Shown here piece after piece: positions 7,857 to 15,450 of a DNA stretch of 32,382 nucleotides (positions within the stretch are counted from its first letter, which is position 1; every line of letters begins with the position of its first letter). A program made the translations under genes and the position numbers. The stretch lies in assembly GCA_964626685.1 (NCBI GenBank), contig CAZVJY010000019.1:1-32382 (forward strand), in the 5' to 3' direction. The notes under the pieces were generated by a model that was not told the DNA's origin, did not search any database, and worked only from the letters and a program-made list of their open reading frames with translations. The stretch comes from RGEC01 sp964626685. GTDB taxonomy: Bacteria > Bacteroidota > Bacteroidia > NS11-12g > UBA955.

Positions 7857-9079
7857 TCAAACCGCAGTGCATCAATGGGATTGAGGCGGGCAGCACGGGT
7901 GGCAGGGTAGATACCGGCTGACAGGCCCACAATCATGCAAATCATGACAGACATAAGCATCCATTTCCAGGGAATGATAAAACCGGTTCCCAGTCCAAAG
8001 CCCACAAGATTGCCCAGCAGGATACCCAACACAATCCCTCCAAGTCCGCCAAGCTGGCAAATCACTACGGCTTCTGTTAAAAATTGATTACGAATTACAT
8101 TGGATGAAGCGCCAAGGGCTTTTCTGACACCAATTTCACGGGTTCTTTCCGTAACGGAAACCAGCATAATATTCATCAGGCTCACTGCCGCGCCTATCAA
8201 GGTAATGATGGCAATGATGGTCCCCACCATCGTTACCATTTTCAGGTTGCTGATGGCATCATTGGCAAGGGCATCGCTTTTTGTCAGGGAAAAATCATCC
8301 GGTTTGGCACTGCCCAATCCCCGCATGCGGCGCATGAGAAGGTATGCTTCATCCATAGCAGGATCCAGTTGATTAATTTGATTTACAGAAACATTGATAA
8401 AATAGTTTTCCTGTCCATTGTTGAAATCCATGCGCGAACGGCTAACCGGAATAAACACCACCCTGTCGCCACCCGACATACCCAGGCTGGAGCCCTTTTC
8501 TGCAAGAATACCGGCAACGCGGTAGGATTTTCCATTTACCTTAACCACTTCACCAAGACCTGATTTCCCCAGCAGGGTTGTGGCTATTTCTTTACCAACA
8601 ATCGCCAGCGGCAAAGCCAGATCCACATCATTGGATGTAAAATTGCGCCCTTGTTCCAGTTCATAGCTGGCTGTTTTGAGGTAGTTTTCATCCACACCGA
8701 TAACCCTGGCATTGGGGTTGGTTTCTTTGTTTTTATAGCGCACTTTGGCTGCCATTTCAGCATTTCTGGAGATAGAAACTTCCGCAGGAAAATCAAATGC
8801 TTTTTTAAAACCACTGGCCTGGGTCCAGGATATGGGTTCAGAAACAGAACTACCTGGGCCCCCGTGTCGCTGAAAACCCTGGTTATTCCGAATGTTAAAA
8901 CTCTGGGAACCCATGCGCGAGAATGTTTTGGTTATAGCACTGTTCATCGCATCTATAGATGTAAGTATGCCTACAAGTGCAGCAATACCTATGGCAATAA
9001 TCAAACAGGTGATAACGGTCCGAAGCAGGTTTGATTTGACAGCTTCAAGGCCCTGCCGGATATTTTCCGTTATGCGCAT
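7853..9079 (-). CDS. MacB/FtsX-type ABC transporter permease
   Basis: This 408-residue protein has the standard layout of the MacB family. One membrane helix lies near the N-terminus (about 20-42), followed by a large periplasmic MacB_PCD-type domain (about 45-275) and three helices in the C-terminal FtsX domain. Typical motifs are SVTERTREIGVRKALGAS before the last two helices and GLSAGIYPATRAARLNPIDALRFE at the end. The partner ATPase is not in this window, so it must be encoded elsewhere. Such permeases drive mechanotransmission for export of lipoproteins, peptides or drugs, or for cell-wall hydrolase control; which applies here is unknown. It lies 19 nt behind the Fe-S carrier gene on the same strand and overlaps the next small gene by ATGA. 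Confidence 0.92.
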   Translation of the reverse strand: MRITENIRQGLEAVKSNLLRTVITCLIIAIGIAALVGILTSIDAMNSAITKTFSRMGSQSFNIRNNQGFQRHGGPGSSVSEPISWTQASGFKKAFDFPAEVSISRNAEMAAKVRYKNKETNPNARVIGVDENYLKTASYELEQGRNFTSNDVDLALPLAIVGKEIATTLLGKSGLGEVVKVNGKSYRVAGILAEKGSSLGMSGGDRVVFIPVSRSRMDFNNGQENYFINVSVNQINQLDPAMDEAYLLMRRMRGLGSAKPDDFSLTKSDALANDAISNLKMVTMVGTIIAIITLIGAAVSLMNIMLVSVTERTREIGVRKALGASSNVIRNQFLTEAVVICQLGGLGGIVLGILLGNLVGFGLGTGFIIPWKWMLMSVMICMIVGLSAGIYPATRAARLNPIDALRFE

Positions 9080-9098
9080 CCGAGAATTTTAGGCATTA

Positions 9099-9455
9099 TC
9101 AGGCACTGAAGCTCTGTCCGCAGCCGCAGGTTTCCTTGGCGTTGGGATTGTTGAATGTAAATCCACGGTTGTTCAGTCCGTTTTCCCAGTCAATCACCAT
9201 TCCGAGCACATACATTACATGGGCTTTGTTCATCACTACGGATATTCCTTCCACTTCATACTCCCGGTCTCCATCCTCTTTTTTATCAAAAGCAAGCAGG
9301 TAGCTCAAACCTGAACACCCTCCCCCTTTCACACCAATCCTCAGATAGGATTCACCTTCTGCGGCAAGTTCGCTTTTTAAACGATGCAATTCTAAAATGG
9401 CGGTTTCCGTAAATTGAACCGGCGGTGCTTCTACATGAACTTTGGTTGTATCCAT
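9099..9455 (-). CDS. A-type iron-sulfur cluster carrier (IscA/SufA/ErpA family)
   Basis: This 118-residue protein has the three invariant cysteines of HesB/IscA proteins, C47 in GVKGGGCSGLSY and C110/C112 in ETCGCGQSFSA at the C-terminus. It receives Fe-S clusters from the assembly scaffold and hands them to client apoproteins in the cytoplasm. The length and spacing are normal for the family. The sequence cannot separate IscA, SufA and ErpA, so no symbol is given. A TAACTTTG element lies 13 nt upstream. It heads a minus-strand unit with the MacB-type permease. No other suf or isc gene is present, so it is detached from the assembly operon. Confidence 0.95.
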   Translation of the reverse strand: MDTTKVHVEAPPVQFTETAILELHRLKSELAAEGESYLRIGVKGGGCSGLSYLLAFDKKEDGDREYEVEGISVVMNKAHVMYVLGMVIDWENGLNNRGFTFNNPNAKETCGCGQSFSA

Positions 9456-9468
9456 AAAGGCTATTATG

Positions 9469-9476
9469 CAAAGTTA
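9469..9476 (-). promoter_or_regulatory. -7 element TAACTTTG of the Fe-S carrier gene
   Basis: This TAnnTTTG match on the minus strand lies 13 nt before the start codon at 9455. It shares a 101-bp divergent region with the promoter of the plus-strand gene at 9557. Confidence 0.6.
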
Positions 9477-9535
9477 ACACATTTTTGAAGGAATCGTTTG
9501 CTGGCATTCATCGATAAAATCGCGATCAATATCTT

Positions 9536-9543
9536 TATCTTTG
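9536..9543 (+). promoter_or_regulatory. -7 element TATCTTTG upstream of the 178-aa gene
   Basis: This TAnnTTTG match ends 13 nt before the ATG at 9557. It is the likely promoter for this gene and the mutase gene behind it. Confidence 0.55.
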
Positions 9544-9556
9544 CGGTATTCAAGCC

Positions 9557-10093
9557 ATGAATTCCGTTCAAGTATTTGTTGAAATCATAAAATTTGTTCT
9601 GCCGGCCATTATGGTCTTCTTCACGGCCTATTTCGTGTTGAAAAATCAGGGAGAATCTCAAATATCCAGACTGCAACTGGAAGTGCTGAAACAAAATCAA
9701 AATGTGCTTACACCCATTAAGCTTCAGGCTTATGAAAGGATGACTCTTTTCCTGGAGCGAATCAGTCCAATTCAGCTGCTTCAAACCCACAATCAGCCTG
9801 ACATGAGCGGCAAAGCACTGAGACACATACTAATTACAACCATACAAAACGAGTATAATTACAATCTTTCTCAGCAGATATACATGAGTCCACAAGCCTG
9901 GAATCTGATAAAAGTAGTAAAAGAGCAGGTTATTAAACTCATACAGGAAGCCTCGGCAGGCATGCCTGAGCAGGCTACCGCCAATGACCTTAGCGGCATG
10001 ATTGTGGAGTATTTAAAAAACCATGGAGAACAGCCCACCGACAAAGCCATTCAGTTTATCAAGGCCGAAGTTGAACTGATGTTCGGGAAATAA
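9557..10093 (+). CDS. Membrane-anchored protein of unknown function
   Basis: This 178-residue protein has one N-terminal membrane helix (about residues 8-28, IIKFVLPAIMVFFTAYFVL). A charged helical body follows with a probable coiled coil (about 35-75, including LQLEVLKQNQ and LQAYERMTLFLERI). The rest is helical without visible catalytic motifs. The pattern resembles a conserved Bacteroidota-only family of unknown function. The mutase gene begins 6 nt downstream, so both are surely on one transcript, which raises the possibility of a link but does not prove one. It has its own -7 element 13 nt upstream. Confidence 0.75.
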   Translation: MNSVQVFVEIIKFVLPAIMVFFTAYFVLKNQGESQISRLQLEVLKQNQNVLTPIKLQAYERMTLFLERISPIQLLQTHNQPDMSGKALRHILITTIQNEYNYNLSQQIYMSPQAWNLIKVVKEQVIKLIQEASAGMPEQATANDLSGMIVEYLKNHGEQPTDKAIQFIKAEVELMFGK

Positions 10094-10099
10094 GAACCA

Positions 10100-11644
10100 A
10101 TGAAAAAGACAGATTCCGGTATTTCTATAGACGAGGTATACACACAGCCCTCGGGCATGCATGAACTGCCCGGTGAATTCCCCTACACACGAGGCATCCG
10201 AAAAGACATGTACAGAGGCAGGCTCTGGACCATGCGACAGTATGCGGGTTTCAGCACGGCCGAAGAAAGCAACAAACGATACCATTATTTGTTATCGCAG
10301 GGAACCACAGGACTTTCCGTGGCCTTTGACCTTCCCACACAAATAGGCTATGACAGCGATCACCCCATGAGTGAAGGAGAAGTGGGGAAAGTGGGTGTTG
10401 CCATTGATTCGCTCGCCGACATGGAAACCCTGTTCAAGGGCATAACACTGCAAGACATCACCAGCAGCATGACCATCAATGCTACTGCTTCTACCCTACT
10501 AGCCATGTATGTGGCGCTAGCGAAGAAACAAGGAGCCGATCTGAGCAAGATTTCAGGAACCATTCAAAATGACATACTAAAGGAATACGCTGCACGCGGC
10601 ACCTATATATATCCTGTCAGACCCAGCATGCGCATCATCACCGACATCTTTGCATGGTGCAGCAGCGAATTGCCTAAATGGAACACCATTTCCATTAGCG
10701 GATACCATATTCGCGAGGCAGGCAGCACTGCTGTGCAGGAGCTGGCATTTACCCTATCCAACGGCAAAGCATACGTGAAAGCCGCGCTTGAGCAGGGGCT
10801 TGATATCAATATTTTCGGAAAGAGACTGTCCTTTTTCTTCAATGCCCACAACAATTTATTTGAAGAAATTGCCAAGTTTCGTGCAGCCAGAAGAATCTGG
10901 GCCGATATGATGAGAGAAATGGGCGCAACCGCACCCGAGGCCATGATGCTTCGCTTTCACACCCAAACCGGTGGCTCGACACTGACTGCACAGCAACCGG
11001 ACGTAAACATCGTGCGTGTTACCGTTCAAACCCTGGCTGCCGTTTTAGGTGGAACCCAAAGCTTACATACCAACGGATTTGACGAGGCCCTGGGATTGCC
11101 AACCGAAGATGCAGCCAGAATTGCGTTGCGAACGCAACAGGTTGTGGCCCATGAAAGCGGTATTACAGATACTGTAGACCCGTTGGGCGGGAGCTACTAC
11201 ATCGAGAGCCTTACACAACAGGTAGAAACCGAAGCCCGAAACCTAATTGCTCTGATAGACGATATGGGCGGCTCAGTTACCGCCGTGGAAACAGGATGGA
11301 TGCAGGAAGAAATTGCCAGAAGCAGCTATATTTATCAGAAAGAAATAGATAACGGTAAGAAAATTATAGTCGGGGTAAATGCATTTCAGGGAGAAAAAAA
11401 TGAAGCTGCACCACCCATTTTGCGCATCGATGACAGCATCAGACAAATGCAGTCTCAAAAACTGCAGCAGTTGAAAAACGAAAGAAACCAAACTGCCGTA
11501 AGTTCAGATTTGAACCTTTTGGGAGAAGCCGCCCGAGAAGGAAAAAACCTAATGCCTTTCATCCTAAACGCTGTTGAAAATTATGCAACCCTCGGCGAGA
11601 TAGCCGATGTCCTTCGACAAGAATTTGGAGAATACAAACAATAG
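10100..11644 (+). CDS. Methylmalonyl-CoA-mutase-family large subunit without B12 domain
   Basis: This 514-residue protein matches the substrate-binding TIM-barrel part of the mutase. Motifs include TMRQYAGFSTAEESN (Y48 matches the active-site Tyr of true methylmalonyl-CoA mutases), YDSDHP, PSMRIITDIF, ISISGYHIREAGST, GGTQSLHTNGFDEALGLP and DPLGGSYYIE. It ends at about 514 residues, so the C-terminal cobalamin-binding domain is missing. It must pair with a separate B12-binding subunit, as in the split acyl-CoA mutases; no such gene is visible nearby. The Tyr favours methylmalonyl/succinyl-CoA over isobutyryl-CoA, where Phe is usual, but other split mutases cannot be excluded. It follows the membrane-anchored unknown protein by 6 nt. 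Confidence 0.9.
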   Translation: MKKTDSGISIDEVYTQPSGMHELPGEFPYTRGIRKDMYRGRLWTMRQYAGFSTAEESNKRYHYLLSQGTTGLSVAFDLPTQIGYDSDHPMSEGEVGKVGVAIDSLADMETLFKGITLQDITSSMTINATASTLLAMYVALAKKQGADLSKISGTIQNDILKEYAARGTYIYPVRPSMRIITDIFAWCSSELPKWNTISISGYHIREAGSTAVQELAFTLSNGKAYVKAALEQGLDINIFGKRLSFFFNAHNNLFEEIAKFRAARRIWADMMREMGATAPEAMMLRFHTQTGGSTLTAQQPDVNIVRVTVQTLAAVLGGTQSLHTNGFDEALGLPTEDAARIALRTQQVVAHESGITDTVDPLGGSYYIESLTQQVETEARNLIALIDDMGGSVTAVETGWMQEEIARSSYIYQKEIDNGKKIIVGVNAFQGEKNEAAPPILRIDDSIRQMQSQKLQQLKNERNQTAVSSDLNLLGEAAREGKNLMPFILNAVENYATLGEIADVLRQEFGEYKQ

Positions 11645-11802
11645 ACGTTGCGCTTTTAGTTTAGTACATTTTTTTTTATTTCACAAGCAAAAAAAGTTAG
11701 CACATTGTGAATTTTTGTTCTTTCTTAGCAGAATAATTCCACGTACATACGAGGAACTGACAATCAACCACTTAATCAACCATAATAGCACTCAATGAAG
11801 AA
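11645..11802. promoter_or_regulatory. dnaA upstream region with TTCACAA/TTGTGAA dyad
   Basis: This 158-nt A+T-rich gap precedes dnaA. TTCACAA (11680-11686) is mirrored by TTGTGAA (11705-11711) with 18 nt between. Each arm with its flank matches 7 of 9 positions of the relaxed DnaA box TTATNCACA, so autoregulation is conceivable. No full DnaA box, no cluster of boxes and no clear TAnnTTTG element is seen. A three-codon reading frame (ATG AAG AAA TGA) at 11795-11806 overlaps the dnaA start as ATGA. Confidence 0.4.
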
Positions 11803-13260
11803 ATGACTCCGGGAAAATCTACCACTGAAAACAAGAGCCATGAACTTGCCTGGCTGGAATGTCTAAAAATCATCAAAGACAACGTCAACCCACAGAGCTA
11901 CAAAACGTGGTTTGAGCCCATAAAGGCAATCAAGTTACAAAACAAAGTACTGACCATTCAGGTCCCCAGCCAGTTTTTTTATGAGTGGCTGGAAGAACAT
12001 TACGTTCAACTGTTGCACAAAACACTAAAGAAAGTGATTGGTCCAACCGCAAAGTTGGAGTACAACATTATCATTGAAACTGCCGGTCACGACCAACTGC
12101 CCTACACCATTAACCTCCCAACCGGAAACAGCTCAAAGCCAGCACAAAACGAACTGGGGATGCCTGTGAACCTGGACACGCCGATAAAAAATCCTTTCAT
12201 CATTCCCGGACTGAAAAAGATGAATATCGACAGCCAGCTGAATCCTCGCTATACTTTTGACAACTTTGTGGAAGGCGAGTGTAACAAACTTGCGAGAAAT
12301 GCAGGTCTGGCTATTGCCAGCAAACCCGGAGGAACAGCCTTTAACCCACTTATGGTTTTCGGCGGTTGCGGCTTGGGCAAAACCCACCTGGCCCATGCCA
12401 TCGGTAATTTGATTAAACAGAATCACAAACAAAAAGTGGTAGTGTTTGTGAGTGCTGAAAAATTTATCAACCAGTTTATCGATTCGGCCAAACAAGGCAA
12501 CAACAACCAGTTCATCAACTTCTATCAGTATCTCGATGTGCTGATTGTGGACGACGTTCAGTTCTTCTCTAAAAAAGAAAGAACCCAGGAAATCTTCTTC
12601 CAGATATTCAATCACCTGCACCAGAACGGCAAACAGATTATCCTTACCTGCGACCGTCCGCCAAAAGACCTGAAAAACATGGATGAGCGTCTGCTAAGCC
12701 GTTTCAAATGGGGGCTCAGTGCAGATCTTGGCACACCCGATTTCGAAACCCGTGTAGCTATTCTGGAAAACAAAATGTATCAGGACGGCATCAGCCTGCA
12801 CCGCGACATTGTGGAATACCTAGCGCACAATATTGACAACAACATCCGCGAACTGGAAGGCGCTCTCATCTCCTTGCTGGCACAGTCTTCACTCACCCGC
12901 AAACAAATTGACCTTAACCTGGCTAAGCAGGTGGTGAAAAACTTCGTAAAAAACAGCACCCGCGAAATCAGTATCGAATACATCCAAAAACTGGTTTGCG
13001 ATTTCTACAACATTCCTGTGGAAGCGGTAAAATCCAAAACCCGCAAACGCGAGATTGTGCAGGCACGCCAGATTGCCATGTATTTCACCAAAGACCTGAC
13101 CAAAGCTTCACTCAAAAACATTGGTATGTTCTTTGGCGGTCGAGACCACAGTACGGTGATTCACGCCTGCCAGACGGTAAACGACCTGATGGAGACCGAC
13201 AAGAAATTCCGCCACGATGTAGAGGAAATCGAAAAGCGAATCAAAATCAACACATTCTAA
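11803..13260 (+). CDS. dnaA: Chromosomal replication initiator protein DnaA
   Basis: This 485-residue protein has all four DnaA domains. Domain I lies at about 10-95 (AWLECLKIIKDNVNPQSYKTWF), and a variable linker follows. The AAA+ domain III carries Walker A GGCGLGKTH at 187-195 and Walker B VLIVDDVQFF. Domain IV carries the DnaA signature GGRDHSTVIHACQTV starting at residue 445. It binds DnaA boxes and melts the origin to start replication. dnaN and recF are not next to it; its neighbours are a mutase gene and a lipid kinase gene, a rearranged context common outside Firmicutes. The start at 11803 gives the usual domain I start. A strong rho-independent terminator begins 6 nt after the stop. 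Confidence 0.98.
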   Translation: MTPGKSTTENKSHELAWLECLKIIKDNVNPQSYKTWFEPIKAIKLQNKVLTIQVPSQFFYEWLEEHYVQLLHKTLKKVIGPTAKLEYNIIIETAGHDQLPYTINLPTGNSSKPAQNELGMPVNLDTPIKNPFIIPGLKKMNIDSQLNPRYTFDNFVEGECNKLARNAGLAIASKPGGTAFNPLMVFGGCGLGKTHLAHAIGNLIKQNHKQKVVVFVSAEKFINQFIDSAKQGNNNQFINFYQYLDVLIVDDVQFFSKKERTQEIFFQIFNHLHQNGKQIILTCDRPPKDLKNMDERLLSRFKWGLSADLGTPDFETRVAILENKMYQDGISLHRDIVEYLAHNIDNNIRELEGALISLLAQSSLTRKQIDLNLAKQVVKNFVKNSTREISIEYIQKLVCDFYNIPVEAVKSKTRKREIVQARQIAMYFTKDLTKASLKNIGMFFGGRDHSTVIHACQTVNDLMETDKKFRHDVEEIEKRIKINTF

Positions 13261-13265
13261 CCTTT

Positions 13266-13290
13266 AAATCCCGCTCCGGCGGGATTTTTT
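13266..13290 (+). terminator. Rho-independent terminator of dnaA
   Basis: AAATCCCGC (13266-13274), loop TCCG and GCGGGATTT (13279-13287) form a 9-bp stem followed by a T-run to 13290. The next start codon, ATG of the lipid kinase gene, is the very next base (13291), so the terminator takes the place of a ribosome-binding site. Confidence 0.9.
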
Positions 13291-13656
13291 ATGCCAAATC
13301 CCCATTTCATATCATCGGTAAAAAACGCCCTAAAAGGCATTTCGGCAGGTTTTCGCGAACAAAGAAACCTTCGCATTCAAAGTGCTATTGCGCTGCTGGT
13401 AATTATTTTGGGGGTATGGCTAAAAATCACCCGAATGGAATGGGCTATCATTTTCACCTGCATAGGACTGGTTATGGGACTTGAGTTGTTGAATTCTGCG
13501 ATTGAAGTTATACTGGACAAACTTCATCCGGAAAAAGACTCTGCCATTGGCAAAGCCAAAGACATCGCTGCCGGCGCTGTTTTACTTGCCTCTGTCTGTA
13601 GCGCAATAGCGGGTTTCTGGATATTCTACGTGAGAATATCAGCTCTTTTTAACTGA
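13291..13656 (+). CDS. dgkA: Diacylglycerol/undecaprenol kinase (DgkA family)
   Basis: This is a 121-residue integral membrane kinase with three hydrophobic helices (about 31-46, 50-66 and 95-115). It has the family signature ELLNSAIEVILDKLHP (E65, N68, E72) and GKAKDIAAGAVLLASV. It phosphorylates diacylglycerol or, as in most bacteria outside enterics, undecaprenol, feeding lipid carrier recycling for the cell wall. The N-terminus SVKNALKGISAGFREQRN is typical, so ATG at 13291 is right although it directly follows the dnaA terminator. The gene runs 18 bp into the convergent aspS gene at its 3' end. The substrate (lipid versus undecaprenol) cannot be told from sequence. Confidence 0.93.
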   Translation: MPNPHFISSVKNALKGISAGFREQRNLRIQSAIALLVIILGVWLKITRMEWAIIFTCIGLVMGLELLNSAIEVILDKLHPEKDSAIGKAKDIAAGAVLLASVCSAIAGFWIFYVRISALFN

Positions 13657-15387
13657 TACGGAAAGTTCGTCCAATTGCGCCTGATCAAGGACAGAAGGTG
13701 CATCAATCATCACATCGCGGCCTGCATTGTTCTTCGGGAATGCAATGTAATCGCGGATGGTTTCGCTGCCGCCAAATAAACTGCACAAACGGTCGAAGCC
13801 GAAGGCAATACCTCCATGCGGTGGCGCTCCGTATTCGAAAGCGTCCATAAGAAAACCAAATTGGGCACGTGCCTGTTCGGGTGTGAAACCCAGCAGGGCA
13901 AACATACGCTCCTGCAAACTGCGGTCGTGAATACGAATGCTGCCGCCCCCCACTTCCACGCCATTGATAACCAAATCATAGGCATTGGCGCGTACGGCAC
14001 CAGGATCGGTCTGCATAAGATGGACGTCTTCAGGCAGCGGACTGGTGAAAGGATGGTGCATTGCATGCCAGCGGCCGCTTTCTTCGTCCTGTTCCAGCAA
14101 GGGAAAATCAACCACCCACAGCGGTTTGTAGTTGAACGGATCACGCAAACCCAGGCGGGTTCCCATTTCCAAGCGCAGCTCATTGAGCTGCTTCCTTACT
14201 TTATTCAAAGCACCTGCCAGCACCAGTATCAAATCTCCGGGCTTGGCATTGCAGGCCTCAGCCCATGCAGCCAGCGCAGGCTGATCAAAGAATTTATCTA
14301 CCGAAGATTTGAATGTTCCATCCTGTTCAATACGGCAGTATATGAGGCCGGTAGCCCCAATCTGCGGGCGTTTCACAAAATCGGTAAGTTCATCCAATTG
14401 CTTGCGGGTATAGCTGGCGGCACCGGGTGCACAAATCGCCAGAACGGCTTCGCTGTTGTCAAAAACCCCAAATCCTTTTCCTTTGGCTGCATTGCCCAAA
14501 TCCACAAAGCGCATGTCAAAGCGCAGGTCGGGCTTGTCGCAACCATAATACTGCATGGCATCGGCGTAGGTCATTCTCGGAACAGAGGTCAGATCCACTC
14601 CTTTTACATTGCTGAACAGGTGGCGGGTAAGGCCTTCAAAAACCTGCAGTATGTCTTCGCGTTCCACGAAACTCATTTCACAGTCTATCTGGGTGAATTC
14701 CGGCTGACGGTCTGCACGGAGGTCTTCATCCCGGAAGCACTTTACAATTTGAAAATAACGATCAAAACCGCTCACCATCAACAACTGCTTAAAGGTTTGC
14801 GGACTTTGCGGAAGTGCATAAAACTGTCCTGCATTGAGGCGGCTGGGCACTACAAAATCGCGGGCGCCTTCGGGTGTACTTTTGATCAGCACAGGGGTTT
14901 CCACCTCAATAAAACCAGAGTCGCTAAGGTATCGGCGTACTTCCTGTGCCATGTTATGGCGCAGCACCATATTGGCACGAACGGCATCACGGCGCAAATC
15001 GAGATAGCGATATTGCATACGAAGATCATCGCCACCGTCGGTTTCATTTTCAATCAGGAAAGGCGGGGTTTTTGCCGGATTCAGCACCTTGAGCTCGGTA
15101 ACAATCACTTCTACATCACCCGTGGGCATCTGGGGGTTTTTGTTTTCTCTTTCGGCAACTTTCCCTTTTGCCTGTATTACAAATTCACGACCTATTTCCG
15201 CAGCCTGTTGGAGCACTTTGGCATCATAGCCTTCATTGAAGGCCAGCTGTGTAATTCCATACCGATCGCGAATATCAATAAACGCCATGCCTCCCATGGT
15301 TCGGATGCGTGCTGCCCAGCCGGCAAGGGTAACTTCCTTACCTGCATCGGTTATTCTTAATTCTCCACAAGTGTGCGAACGGTACAT
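13639..15387 (-). CDS. aspS: Aspartyl-tRNA synthetase
   Basis: This 582-residue protein is a complete bacterial-type AspRS. An OB-fold anticodon-binding domain spans about 1-105 (LAGWAARIRTMGGMAFIDIR). The catalytic core has QSPQTFKQLLM (about 194-204), class II motif 2 FRDEDLRADRQPEFTQID (218-235) and motif 3 GGIAFGFDRL (525-534). A GAD-type insertion lies between motifs 2 and 3, as in other bacterial enzymes. It attaches aspartate to tRNA-Asp. Whether it is discriminating or also charges tRNA-Asn cannot be settled here; it matters only if AsnRS is absent. A near-consensus -7 element (TAATTTCG) ends 4 nt upstream. The 3' end overlaps dgkA convergently by 18 bp. Confidence 0.98.
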   Translation of the reverse strand: MYRSHTCGELRITDAGKEVTLAGWAARIRTMGGMAFIDIRDRYGITQLAFNEGYDAKVLQQAAEIGREFVIQAKGKVAERENKNPQMPTGDVEVIVTELKVLNPAKTPPFLIENETDGGDDLRMQYRYLDLRRDAVRANMVLRHNMAQEVRRYLSDSGFIEVETPVLIKSTPEGARDFVVPSRLNAGQFYALPQSPQTFKQLLMVSGFDRYFQIVKCFRDEDLRADRQPEFTQIDCEMSFVEREDILQVFEGLTRHLFSNVKGVDLTSVPRMTYADAMQYYGCDKPDLRFDMRFVDLGNAAKGKGFGVFDNSEAVLAICAPGAASYTRKQLDELTDFVKRPQIGATGLIYCRIEQDGTFKSSVDKFFDQPALAAWAEACNAKPGDLILVLAGALNKVRKQLNELRLEMGTRLGLRDPFNYKPLWVVDFPLLEQDEESGRWHAMHHPFTSPLPEDVHLMQTDPGAVRANAYDLVINGVEVGGGSIRIHDRSLQERMFALLGFTPEQARAQFGFLMDAFEYGAPPHGGIAFGFDRLCSLFGGSETIRDYIAFPKNNAGRDVMIDAPSVLDQAQLDELSVSVKKS

Positions 15388-15391
15388 GCCG

Positions 15392-15399
15392 CGAAATTA
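15392..15399 (-). promoter_or_regulatory. Near-consensus -7 element TAATTTCG of aspS
   Basis: This has one mismatch to TAnnTTTG and lies 4 nt before the aspS ATG on the minus strand, the same tight placement as in gpmI. It may let aspS be transcribed apart from the upstream thiL unit. Confidence 0.4.
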
Positions 15400-15450
15400 C
15401 GCGAAAAGCCCTTAATACGCGAAGGATTTATACCCTTGCAAGGCGAAAAA

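Noticed and set aside
11645..11802. Origin of replication before dnaA
   Set aside because: No cluster of consensus DnaA boxes or obvious unwinding element was found; two degenerate arms are not enough.
13816..15360. Plus-strand open frame of 514 codons opposite aspS
   Set aside because: It lies wholly antisense to the well-supported aspS gene, its translation has no recognisable motif and odd composition, and long antisense frames are common opposite conserved genes.
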